DNA from: Myxococcales bacterium
Lineage (GTDB): Bacteria; Myxococcota_A; Polyangia; Nannocystales; Nannocystaceae
Length of the DNA stretch: 64,000 bases
Assembly (NCBI GenBank): GCA_020633295.1
Contig: JACKDW010000002.1
Location: 496,001 to 560,000, forward strand
Reading direction: 5' to 3'
Shown: positions 55,591 to 64,000 of the stretch, piece by piece
How positions within the stretch are numbered: position 1 is the stretch's first letter
How the letters are laid out: each line of letters opens with the position of its first letter
Notes under the pieces: generated by a model
The model's input: only the letters and a program-made list of their open reading frames with translations
Database searches by the model: none
Told to the model about the DNA's origin: nothing
Program-made: the position numbers and the translations under genes

Positions 55591-55956
55591 CTAGAAGTCC
55601 AGACCAGCCTCGCGCGCGCCCTCGGCTACGCCGCGAATGCGCCCGTGATACAGGTACCCGTTACGGTCGAACACGACCTTCGAGATGCCCTTCTCCTGAC
55701 AAACCTTGGCGACCATCGCTCCGACCAGCTTGGCCTTCTCGAGCTTGGTCTTGCCCTTGAGGTCCTCGGCGAGCTCTTTGGAGAGCGTCGACGCGGCGGC
55801 CAGGGAGGTCGCGGTGTCGTCGTCGACGACCTGGGCGTAGATGTGCTTGCAGCTGCGGAACACGGTGAGCCGAGGCCGCTGCGCGGAACCAGAGATGCGC
55901 GCGCGAGTCCCTCGCTTGCGACGCTCTCGCGTGTCCTGCTTGTTCGTTCGAGGCAT
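55591..55956 (-). CDS. rplR: 50S ribosomal protein L18
   Basis: A 121-aa 5S rRNA-binding protein with the basic N-terminus RERRKRGTRARISGSAQRPR. LTVFRSCKHIYAQVVDD and the closing VVFDRNGYLYHGRIRGVAEG follow. Length is standard. Confidence 0.96.
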   Translation of the reverse strand: MPRTNKQDTRERRKRGTRARISGSAQRPRLTVFRSCKHIYAQVVDDDTATSLAAASTLSKELAEDLKGKTKLEKAKLVGAMVAKVCQEKGISKVVFDRNGYLYHGRIRGVAEGAREAGLDF

Positions 55957-55983
55957 GGTTGTTCTCCGGCTGTGCGTGGCTCG

Positions 55984-56523
55984 CTACTTCTTACCGCGAG
56001 CCTTGCCTTCTTTGCGGATGATGCGCTCGTCCGCGTACTTGATTCCCTTACCCTTGTAGGGCTCCGGTGGACGCCAACGCCGGATGTCCGCCGCGACTTT
56101 TCCGAGCAGGGCCTTGTTCGCCGCCTCGAGGGTCAGCTTGCCGTCCTTGAACGTCGCGCTCACGCCCGCGGGCAACTCATAGGAGACCGGGTGCGAGAAG
56201 CCGAGCGTCAGGTCGATCCGGTTGCCCTTGACCGCCGCGCGGTAACCGACGCCGACGATCTCGAGCACGCGGGAGAAGCCGACTGAGCAGCCGGTGACCA
56301 TGTTCGCCACCATGGCGCGCGCCATCCCGTGCAGCGCGCGGTTCGCCTGCTGGTCGTCGGGCCGTGAGAACGAGATCGAGTCGTTCTCCACCTTGAAACC
56401 GATGACCTCGGGGACATCAAAGCTGAGCTCGCCCTTGGGGCCCTTCACGGACAGCTTCTGACCCTTGGTTGTCACCGTGATCCCCTTGGGGATCGCGATC
56501 GGGGCTTTTCCGATACGAGACAT
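55984..56523 (-). CDS. rplF: 50S ribosomal protein L6
   Basis: A 179-aa protein from ATG 56523. Two tandem L6 folds are visible: MSRIGKAPIAIPKGITVTT for the first, and VGYRAAVKGNRIDLTLGFSH with DIRRWRPPEPYKGKGIKYA for the second. It binds near the sarcin-ricin loop. Confidence 0.97.
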   Translation of the reverse strand: MSRIGKAPIAIPKGITVTTKGQKLSVKGPKGELSFDVPEVIGFKVENDSISFSRPDDQQANRALHGMARAMVANMVTGCSVGFSRVLEIVGVGYRAAVKGNRIDLTLGFSHPVSYELPAGVSATFKDGKLTLEAANKALLGKVAADIRRWRPPEPYKGKGIKYADERIIRKEGKARGKK

Positions 56524-56540
56524 CTCTCTACCCTCCGTCG

Positions 56541-56936
56541 TTACCAGACGCTGCAGATGAGCTCGCCGCCGACGCCAGCCTTCCGCGCCGCGCGATCGGT
56601 CATCATGCCCCGTGAGGTGCTGACGATCATGATACCGAGGCCGTTGCGGACCTTCGGGATCTCCGTGCTGCGCGCGTACCGGCGCTGACCAGGCTTGCTG
56701 ACGCGCTTGAGCCCCTCGATGGCGTTCTCCTCGTTCGCCCACTTGAGCGTCACGGTGAGAGAGCCCTGTCGGTCGTCATCAACCCACTCGAAGCCGCGGA
56801 TGTAACCCTCCTGCTGGAGGATCTCCGCGATCTTCTGCTTCATCTTGGAACCGGGGATCGTGACAGCTATATGCCGGGCCTGAACCGCGTTGCGAATCCG
56901 GGTCAGCATGTCTGCGATAGGATCGGTCATGGACAT
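56541..56936 (-). CDS. rpsH: 30S ribosomal protein S8
   Basis: A 131-aa protein. ATG 56936 lies 8 nt after GGAGG, and an upstream in-frame extension to 56975 is unlikely. It opens with MTDPIADMLTRIRNAVQARH and closes with GLGIMIVSTSRGMMTDRAAR and GGELICSVW. It follows rplE directly; the rpsN gene normally placed between them is absent. Confidence 0.96.
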   Translation of the reverse strand: MSMTDPIADMLTRIRNAVQARHIAVTIPGSKMKQKIAEILQQEGYIRGFEWVDDDRQGSLTVTLKWANEENAIEGLKRVSKPGQRRYARSTEIPKVRNGLGIMIVSTSRGMMTDRAARKAGVGGELICSVW

Positions 56937-56949
56937 CGAAGCAACCTCC

Positions 56950-57606
56950 CTACGCGCGCCGGAACGGCATGCCAAGCAGCTCGAGCAGGGCGCGGCCCTC
57001 TTCGTCGGTCTTGGCGGTCGTGTGGATACAAACGTTCATTCCGGGGACCTGGTCGAGCTTCTCGATGTCGACCTCGGGGAAGATCAGGATCTCCTTGATC
57101 CCCAGGGTGAAATTCCCGCGGCCGTCGAAAGCCTTGCGGCTGACGCCACGGAAATCGCGGGTACGGGGGAGCGCGATCGTGAACATGCGATCGAGGAACT
57201 CCCACATCTGCTCACGACGAAGCGTGACCATGCAGCCGATCTTCATGCCCTCGCGCAGCTTGAAGGTCGCGATCGACTTCTTCGCGCGGGTCACCACCGG
57301 ACGCTGACCGGCGATGTTCCCGAGGCTCTCGAAGGCCTGCTCGAGCAGCTTCGGCTGCTTGATCGCGTGACCGAGGCCGATGTTGAGCACGACCTTGTCG
57401 ACCTTCGGGGCGACGAAGGGGTTCTTGTAACCGAACTTCTCGGACAACGCGGGGAGCGCGTGCTTGGCGTAGCGCTCGCGGAGACGCGGAACGTACCCCG
57501 ATGGGCGCACGATGGGCTCCTCCATCGCCTTGGGGAAGCGATAGGCGTAGCCGGTGTCCTTCTTCTTTTTTGCGGCGGGCGCTCCGCCACGTGACGCTTT
57601 GGCCAT
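56950..57606 (-). CDS. rplE: 50S ribosomal protein L5
   Basis: A 218-aa 5S rRNA-binding protein, longer than the usual about 180 aa. The first 35-38 residues (AKASRGGAPAAKKKKDTGYA...) form a Lys/Ala-rich extension. The family core then starts RLRERYAKHALPALSEKFGY and includes PKVDKVVLNIGLG and KSIATFKLREGMKIGC. It ends with GMNVCIHTTAKTDEEGRALL. Confidence 0.96.
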   Translation of the reverse strand: MAKASRGGAPAAKKKKDTGYAYRFPKAMEEPIVRPSGYVPRLRERYAKHALPALSEKFGYKNPFVAPKVDKVVLNIGLGHAIKQPKLLEQAFESLGNIAGQRPVVTRAKKSIATFKLREGMKIGCMVTLRREQMWEFLDRMFTIALPRTRDFRGVSRKAFDGRGNFTLGIKEILIFPEVDIEKLDQVPGMNVCIHTTAKTDEEGRALLELLGMPFRRA

Positions 57607-57618
57607 TTCGAATCTCGC

Positions 57619-57939
57619 TTAGGTGTCGATCTGCTGGCCCGACTTGACGGCGATCCGGACCTTGCGACCGCTCTCGAGGATTTTGAAGCGAACCCGGGTG
57701 GGCTCGTTGCTCTCGGGGTCAACAAGCATCACGTTCGACAGGTGAATCGGCGCCTCGCGCTTCTGAATCCCGCCCTGGGGGTTCTGGCGCGACGGCTTGA
57801 CGTGCTTGGTGACCACGTTGATGCCCTGGACCACGACGCGATCCGAGTCCGGGATCACGCGGAGCACCTTGCCTCGCCGACCCTTCTCGCGGCCGGCGAT
57901 GACGACGACTTCGTCGTCTTTGCGAACCCTGGCGGCCAT
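57619..57939 (-). CDS. rplX: 50S ribosomal protein L24
   Basis: A 106-aa assembly-initiator protein with the KOW motif VVVIAGREKGRRGKVLRV, followed by VVQGINVVTKHVKPSRQNP. ATG 57939 overlaps the rplN stop by one base (TGATG). A GTG one codon upstream is less likely. Confidence 0.96.
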   Translation of the reverse strand: MAARVRKDDEVVVIAGREKGRRGKVLRVIPDSDRVVVQGINVVTKHVKPSRQNPQGGIQKREAPIHLSNVMLVDPESNEPTRVRFKILESGRKVRIAVKSGQQIDT

Positions 57940-58307
57940 CACAGCACCTCCGGCGCGAGGGAAATGATCTTGAGGTAGTTCTTCTGTCGCAGCTCGCGCG
58001 CGACCGGGCCGAAGATGCGCGTCCCGATCGGCTGCTTCTGGTTGTCGATCAGCACGGCGCTGTTCGTGTCGAAGCGGATCAGGCTGCCGTCGTGCCGGCG
58101 AACGCCCTTGCGCGTGCGCACGACCACGGCCTTCATCACCGAGCCCTTCTTGACCTTGCTGTTCGGCAGGGCCTCGCGGACAGAGCAGACGATGATGTCG
58201 CCGATGCTGGCGTAACGGCGCTTGGAGCCGCCCAGCACCTTGATGCAGAACAGCTTGCGGGCGCCCGAGTTGTCAGCGACATCGAGAATGGACTGAACCT
58301 GGATCAT
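57939..58307 (-). CDS. rplN: 50S ribosomal protein L14
   Basis: A 122-aa beta-barrel protein with MIQVQSILDVADNSGARKLF and GSVMKAVVVRTRKGVRRHDG. SAVLIDNQKQPIGTRIFGPV follows. It is full length, highly conserved, and forms inter-subunit bridges. Confidence 0.98.
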   Translation of the reverse strand: MIQVQSILDVADNSGARKLFCIKVLGGSKRRYASIGDIIVCSVREALPNSKVKKGSVMKAVVVRTRKGVRRHDGSLIRFDTNSAVLIDNQKQPIGTRIFGPVARELRQKNYLKIISLAPEVL

Positions 58308-58594
58308 ACGATTGCCGCTTTCTCGACGATCGACTGCAGGCGCCAGCGCTTCTCGCGGGACATCGGCCGAACCGCGACGATGCGGACCGTGTCACCGACC
58401 TTGGCGTCATTGCGCTCGTCGTGTGCTTTGTAGCGAATACGCTCGTTGACGTACTTCCGGTAGCGCGGGTGCTTGTAGCGGCGTCGAACCTGGACGACGA
58501 TGGTCTTGTCCATCTTGTCCGAGACGACGACACCCTGAAGCACCCGTCGGTGCCGACGCTCGACGTCGGCCGCTGGCTGTTGGGTCTCGCTCAC
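58304..58594 (-). CDS. rpsQ: 30S ribosomal protein S17
   Basis: A 96-aa OB-fold protein: RRVLQGVVVSDKMDKTIVVQ, then KHPRYRKYVNERIRYKAHDE and GDTVRIVAVRPMSREKRW. Both ends overlap neighbours by 4 nt. Confidence 0.97.
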   Translation of the reverse strand: MSETQQPAADVERRHRRVLQGVVVSDKMDKTIVVQVRRRYKHPRYRKYVNERIRYKAHDERNDAKVGDTVRIVAVRPMSREKRWRLQSIVEKAAIV

Positions 58595-58824
58595 GAGTTG
58601 GCCTCCTCCGTCGCCTCGCCGGCGTTATCGGTAATGCCGAGCACGCGCTCGTTTTGAACGGTCTTGACCCGCGCGATGTCGCGTCGGATCTGTGAGAACT
58701 GCGCCGTGTTGGTCAAGCGCTGGGTGGCCTTGGCCACGTTCAGGCGAACGAGCCGCTCTCGGAGCTCGCGCTCGAGCTCCTGCAACTCCATGTCGTTGCG
58801 CTCGCGAATTTCAGCGATCTTCAT
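58591..58824 (-). CDS. rpmC: 50S ribosomal protein L29
   Basis: A 77-aa two-helix protein opening MKIAEIRERNDMELQELERE, followed by LRERLVRLNVAKATQRLTNT and ARVKTVQNER. The short acidic tail (TDNAGEATEEANS) is longer than in E. coli. Confidence 0.96.
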   Translation of the reverse strand: MKIAEIRERNDMELQELERELRERLVRLNVAKATQRLTNTAQFSQIRRDIARVKTVQNERVLGITDNAGEATEEANS

Positions 58825-59237
58825 AGCCCACTGTCCCTCGTGATGAAGCGGGTCTTCACCGGAAGCTTGTGGTGCGCGCGGAGGAAGGCTTCACGCGCCA
58901 GTTCCTCGCTCACGCCCTCGATCTCGTACAGGACGCGACCCGGGCGAACGACCGCCACCCAGTGATCCGGACCGCCCTTACCCTTACCCATGCGGGTCTC
59001 GGCGGGCTTCTTGGAGATCGGCTTGTCCGGGAAGACGCGGATGTACAACTTGCCGCCACGCTTGACGTGACGATTGATGGCGATACGCGCGGCCTCGATC
59101 TGCCGCGCCGTGAGCCGACCGCACTCCAGGGCCTGTAGACCGAAGTCGCCGAAGCTGACCTTCGTCCCGCCCTTGGCGGCGCCCTTCATCCGGTTCTTTT
59201 GGACCTTGCGGTACTTGACTCTCGCTGGGGAAAGCAT
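58821..59237 (-). CDS. rplP: 50S ribosomal protein L16
   Basis: A 138-aa protein lining the A-site region of the large subunit. It shows MLSPARVKYRKVQKNRMKGA, then GGKLYIRVFPDKPISKKPAE, TRMGKGKGGPDHWVAVVRPG and the usual helical end. Confidence 0.97.
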   Translation of the reverse strand: MLSPARVKYRKVQKNRMKGAAKGGTKVSFGDFGLQALECGRLTARQIEAARIAINRHVKRGGKLYIRVFPDKPISKKPAETRMGKGKGGPDHWVAVVRPGRVLYEIEGVSEELAREAFLRAHHKLPVKTRFITRDSGL

Positions 59238-59250
59238 GGCTCAAACCCTC

Positions 59251-59931
59251 TCAGTTACGCTGCTGGGGTCGTGGGAAGCGCGGATCGTTCTGCTGCGTGG
59301 CGCGCTGTCCGTAGACCTCGCCCTTGAAGATCCAGCACTTCACGCCGATCCGGCCCGAGGTCGTACGTGCCTCGGCGAACCCGTAGTCGATATCGGCGCG
59401 CAGGGTGTGCAGCGGCACGCGCCCCGCACGGTACTTCTCCTTGCGGCCCATCTCGCTGCCGCTCAGGCGACCCGCGGCGGCGACGCGCACGCCCTTGGCG
59501 CCGAACTTCATGGCGGTCTGCATGGCGCGCTTGAGCGCGCGACGGAACGCGATGCGACGCTCGAGCTGCTGGCAGATGTTCTCGGCGACGAGCTGCGCGT
59601 TGACCTCGGCCTTGCGCACCTCCTGGATGTTCAAGAACACCTCGGACTGCGTGAGCTTCTGGACCTCACGCTTGAGCCGCTCGACGCCGGCGCCGCGCTT
59701 ACCGATGATGATGCCGGGGCGCGCCGAGAAGATGTTGATCTTGAGCTTGTTCGCCGCGCGCTCGATCGTGATGTCGGCGATGCTCGCGGAGTACAGCTCC
59801 TTCTTGAGGTAGCGGCGGAGCTTGATGTCCTCGTGCAGCCACTGACGGTAGCGGTGCTGCTCGAACCACTTCGAGTTCCACGTCTTGACAATCCCAAGAC
59901 GGAACCCGATCGGATGTGTTTTCTGACCCAT
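59251..59931 (-). CDS. rpsC: 30S ribosomal protein S3
   Basis: A 226-aa protein with MGQKTHPIGFRLGIVKTWNS. The KH domain contains ARPGIIIGKRGAGVERLKRE, and the C-terminal domain has GVRVAAAGRLSGSEMGRKEK. It forms part of the mRNA entry tunnel. Confidence 0.97.
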   Translation of the reverse strand: MGQKTHPIGFRLGIVKTWNSKWFEQHRYRQWLHEDIKLRRYLKKELYSASIADITIERAANKLKINIFSARPGIIIGKRGAGVERLKREVQKLTQSEVFLNIQEVRKAEVNAQLVAENICQQLERRIAFRRALKRAMQTAMKFGAKGVRVAAAGRLSGSEMGRKEKYRAGRVPLHTLRADIDYGFAEARTTSGRIGVKCWIFKGEVYGQRATQQNDPRFPRPQQRN

Positions 59932-59938
59932 GGTTCGC

Positions 59939-60274
59939 CTAGCTCCCTGCCTCAGCCACTTCGAGGAAGATGTGGCTGGTCTTCTTCTCTACCCGGTTTG
60001 CACGCCCCATCGCGCGGGGACGCCAGCGCTTCAAGGTCGGTCCCTGGTCGACCATGACCCTGGAGACGACGAGCCTGTCGATATCGACCTCACCCTTGTC
60101 CTCGGCGTTCGCGACGGCCGAGACGAGGAGCTTGAAGAACATGCGCGCGCCAGCCTTCTGCAGAAAGCGCAGCTCGTTGATCGCGCGGTCGACCTTCTTG
60201 TTTCGGATCAGGTTTGCGATGATCCGCGCCTTGCGCGGAGTGATGCGCGCGTGGCTGAGTCGAGCGGTGGCCAT
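59939..60274 (-). CDS. rplV: 50S ribosomal protein L22
   Basis: A 111-aa exit-tunnel protein: RLSHARITPRKARIIANLIR, with the beta-hairpin region AMGRANRVEKKTSHIFLEV at the tunnel constriction. Standard length. Confidence 0.97.
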   Translation of the reverse strand: MATARLSHARITPRKARIIANLIRNKKVDRAINELRFLQKAGARMFFKLLVSAVANAEDKGEVDIDRLVVSRVMVDQGPTLKRWRPRAMGRANRVEKKTSHIFLEVAEAGS

Positions 60275-60286
60275 ATCCGAAGCCTC

Positions 60287-60565
60287 CTACCTCTTGCCGC
60301 CCTTGCGGTCGCCGCTGTGCCCGCGGAAGGTGCGGGTCGGCGCGAACTCGCCGAGCTTGTGACCGACCATGTTCTCGGTCACGTAGACGGGGATAAACTT
60401 GTTGCCGTTGTGCACCATGATGTTGGCGCCCACGAAATTCGGAAGGATTGTGGAGCGTCGAGACCAGGTCTTGACGACACGTCGTCCCCCCTCGTTGAGC
60501 GCCGCCTCGACCTTCTTGAGGAGGTGACCGTCGACGAACGGGCCTTTCTTGAGTGAACGGGGCAT
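60287..60565 (-). CDS. rpsS: 30S ribosomal protein S19
   Basis: A 92-aa head protein: MPRSLKKGPFVDGHLLKKVE, TWSRRSTILPNFVGANIMVH and GHKLGEFAPTRTFRGHSGD. Complete and typical. Confidence 0.97.
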   Translation of the reverse strand: MPRSLKKGPFVDGHLLKKVEAALNEGGRRVVKTWSRRSTILPNFVGANIMVHNGNKFIPVYVTENMVGHKLGEFAPTRTFRGHSGDRKGGKR

Positions 60566-60567
60566 GG

Positions 60568-61392
<825 letters not shown>

Positions 61393-61396
61393 CGGG

Positions 61397-61687
61397 CTAC
61401 TCCTGCTCGCCGTAGAAGTCGATGGTGTCGCTGGGGTGCAGCGTCACGATCGCCTTCTTCCAGAACGGGCGCCGGCCGTAGTGTCGACCCACGCGACGTA
61501 CGTCACCGCGGACCACCATGGTCCGGACCTTCTCGACGCGCACGCCGAAGACCATCTCGACCGCCTTGCGGATCTCGATCTTGTTGGCCTGCCGCGCCAC
61601 CTCGAAGACGTACTGGTTGTCGTACTCCTGTAGATCCGCCGACTTCTCGGTGATCACGGGACGGACGATAATTTCCTGTGGGGTCAC
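61397..61687 (-). CDS. rplW: 50S ribosomal protein L23
   Basis: A 96-aa tunnel-exit protein that docks SRP and trigger factor: IIVRPVITEKSADLQEYDNQ, YVFEVARQANKIEIRKAVEM and the closing KKAIVTLHPSDTIDFYGEQE. Confidence 0.97.
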   Translation of the reverse strand: MTPQEIIVRPVITEKSADLQEYDNQYVFEVARQANKIEIRKAVEMVFGVRVEKVRTMVVRGDVRRVGRHYGRRPFWKKAIVTLHPSDTIDFYGEQE

Positions 61688-62355
61688 GCCTGACCTCCTT
61701 CTGCGGCTTTCTCCCGCTCCCGCTTGCCGACCGTCTTGATCAGCCGTGACTCGACCTCACGCAGTGACGCCTCCGTGACGACGAGCTTCGGGAAGCGAAG
61801 GATGTCGTAGACGTTGACGCCCTTGACGTCGAGGAAGATCGAGTCGGCCAGGTTGCGCGCGCTCAGCCGCAGGTTGCGGTTGTCGCTCTGGTCGACCAGC
61901 AACGCCTTCGGAGCCTTGATCTTCTCGAGCGCGCCCGCCAGGGCGCGGGTCTTGATCTCGGGGAGGTCGAGCGCACGAACGACGATGAGGTCCCCCTCCC
62001 GCGCGCGAAGGCTCAGGGCCGAGCGCAGCGCGCCCGCCAGCGCCTTCTTGTTGACGCTGAAGGCGTAGCTACGGACCCGCGGACCGTGCACCGTTCCACC
62101 GCCGCGGAAGATGTGCACGCGCTTGTTGCCGTGACGGGCGTTTCCGGTGCCCTTCTGCTTGTACATCTTCGCCGAGGTGCGATTGATCTCGTTGCGCTCC
62201 TTGGTCTTGGCGGTGCCCCGGCGACGCTTCGCGCGCTGGTAGCGGACCGCTTCCCAGAGGAGGTGCTCCTTGACCTCGGCCGCAAACACCTCATCAGCGA
62301 CGTCGATCTCACCGACCGGCGTCCCCTCGAGGTCAATGACGTTGAGCTTGGCCAT
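61684..62355 (-). CDS. rplD: 50S ribosomal protein L4
   Basis: A 223-aa protein with the tunnel-reaching loop RRGTAKTKERNEINRTSAKM followed by YKQKGTGNARHGNKRVHIFR. The C-terminal domain has VNVYDILRFPKLVVTEASL. In many bacteria L4 autoregulates this operon. It is separated from rpsJ by only 11 bp, which leaves no room for rplC. Confidence 0.97.
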   Translation of the reverse strand: MAKLNVIDLEGTPVGEIDVADEVFAAEVKEHLLWEAVRYQRAKRRRGTAKTKERNEINRTSAKMYKQKGTGNARHGNKRVHIFRGGGTVHGPRVRSYAFSVNKKALAGALRSALSLRAREGDLIVVRALDLPEIKTRALAGALEKIKAPKALLVDQSDNRNLRLSARNLADSIFLDVKGVNVYDILRFPKLVVTEASLREVESRLIKTVGKREREKAAEGGQA

Positions 62356-62366
62356 CGTCCGCTCTC

Positions 62367-62675
<309 letters not shown>

Positions 62676-62709
62676 GGTGCTTATCTCTTACGGCCTGCGG
62701 GAGGTCGAT

Positions 62710-63909
<1,200 letters not shown>

Positions 63910-64000
63910 GGGCGATCTCTCTTTCTGGTGTGGCCAGGTCGAACCTGGTCTGGGTCTCGAAAACGGGGTCCCGTGCTCCGGAACTCGGTGAACTCAAAAA
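63910..64000 (-). promoter_or_regulatory. Leader of the tuf-S10 superoperon with a small hairpin
   Basis: Upstream of tuf on the minus strand is a 6-bp hairpin CCAGGT-TCG-ACCTGG (63934-63948) and a purine-rich AGAAAGAGAGA ribosome region before the ATG. The next gene upstream lies outside the window. No tRNA or promoter is recognisable. Confidence 0.4.

Noticed and set aside
63910..64000. A tRNA gene upstream of tuf
   Set aside because: The CCAGGTTCGACCTGG hairpin resembles a T-arm at first sight, but the loop is only 3 nt and no acceptor, D or anticodon arm can be drawn.

Overview
The window is very GC-rich bacterial DNA. It carries a ribosomal-protein and tuf superoperon, many Ser/Thr/Asp/Gly-rich lipoproteins (one with a Gly-Asp run), Hanks-type protein kinases, a VIT/vWA protein with a myxobacterial-type C-terminal tail and a PATAN/J-like protein. 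Together these point to a myxobacterium (Myxococcota), most like the Nannocystis/Plesiocystis/Enhygromyxa side of the phylum. The placement is inference from gene content; no 16S gene is present.

Layout. 1-3066 (+): the end of a Cys-rich surface protein, a lipoprotein, a GT-C/TPR membrane protein and a 40-aa lipoprotein. 3107-7396: a radical-SAM-like protein (-) back to back with pcnB (+), then a methyltransferase and a VTT membrane protein with an N-terminal death-like adaptor domain. 7559-13786: a VIT/vWA protein and a WD40 Ser/Thr kinase. 14054-21646: TusA, a DsrE2-like protein, a small DsrE-like protein, a histidine kinase, and an RND adaptor and pump, all co-directional. 21657-25503 (-): AAA+ ATPase, Gly-Asp lipoprotein, 5'-3' exonuclease. 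25612-32712 (+): argS, two lipoproteins, a nucleoside phosphorylase, an MscS-related channel and a small membrane protein. 32734-39844: fmt and a PATAN protein (-), a DUF2147 protein (+), priA and an FlhB/SctU N-domain-like protein (-). 39983-47191: TetR regulator, lon, vWA lipoprotein, Ser/Thr kinase, propeller lipoprotein. 47247-49111 (-): fliO-fliP-fliQ-fliR, an isolated type III export gate.

49249-63909 (-) is the tuf-S10-spc-alpha ribosomal block, in transcription order tuf, rpsJ, rplD, rplW, rplB, rpsS, rplV, rpsC, rplP, rpmC, rpsQ, rplN, rplX, rplE, rpsH, rplF, rplR, rpsE, rpmD, rplO, secY, infA, rpmJ, rpsM, rpsK, rpsD, rpoA, rplQ. Two genes normally present, rplC and rpsN, are absent from their usual slots. 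secY is bracketed by two large hairpins, and infA is strongly diverged.

A recurring theme is a promoter-like TTGnnn-17-TAnnnT pair ending only a few bases before the start codon of genes that have no Shine-Dalgarno, which suggests leaderless or nearly leaderless transcripts. The most unusual items are the isolated export gate with a separate FlhB N-domain-like gene, the death-domain-like/VTT fusion, the TusA-DsrE-histidine kinase module, and the edits to the ribosomal operon.
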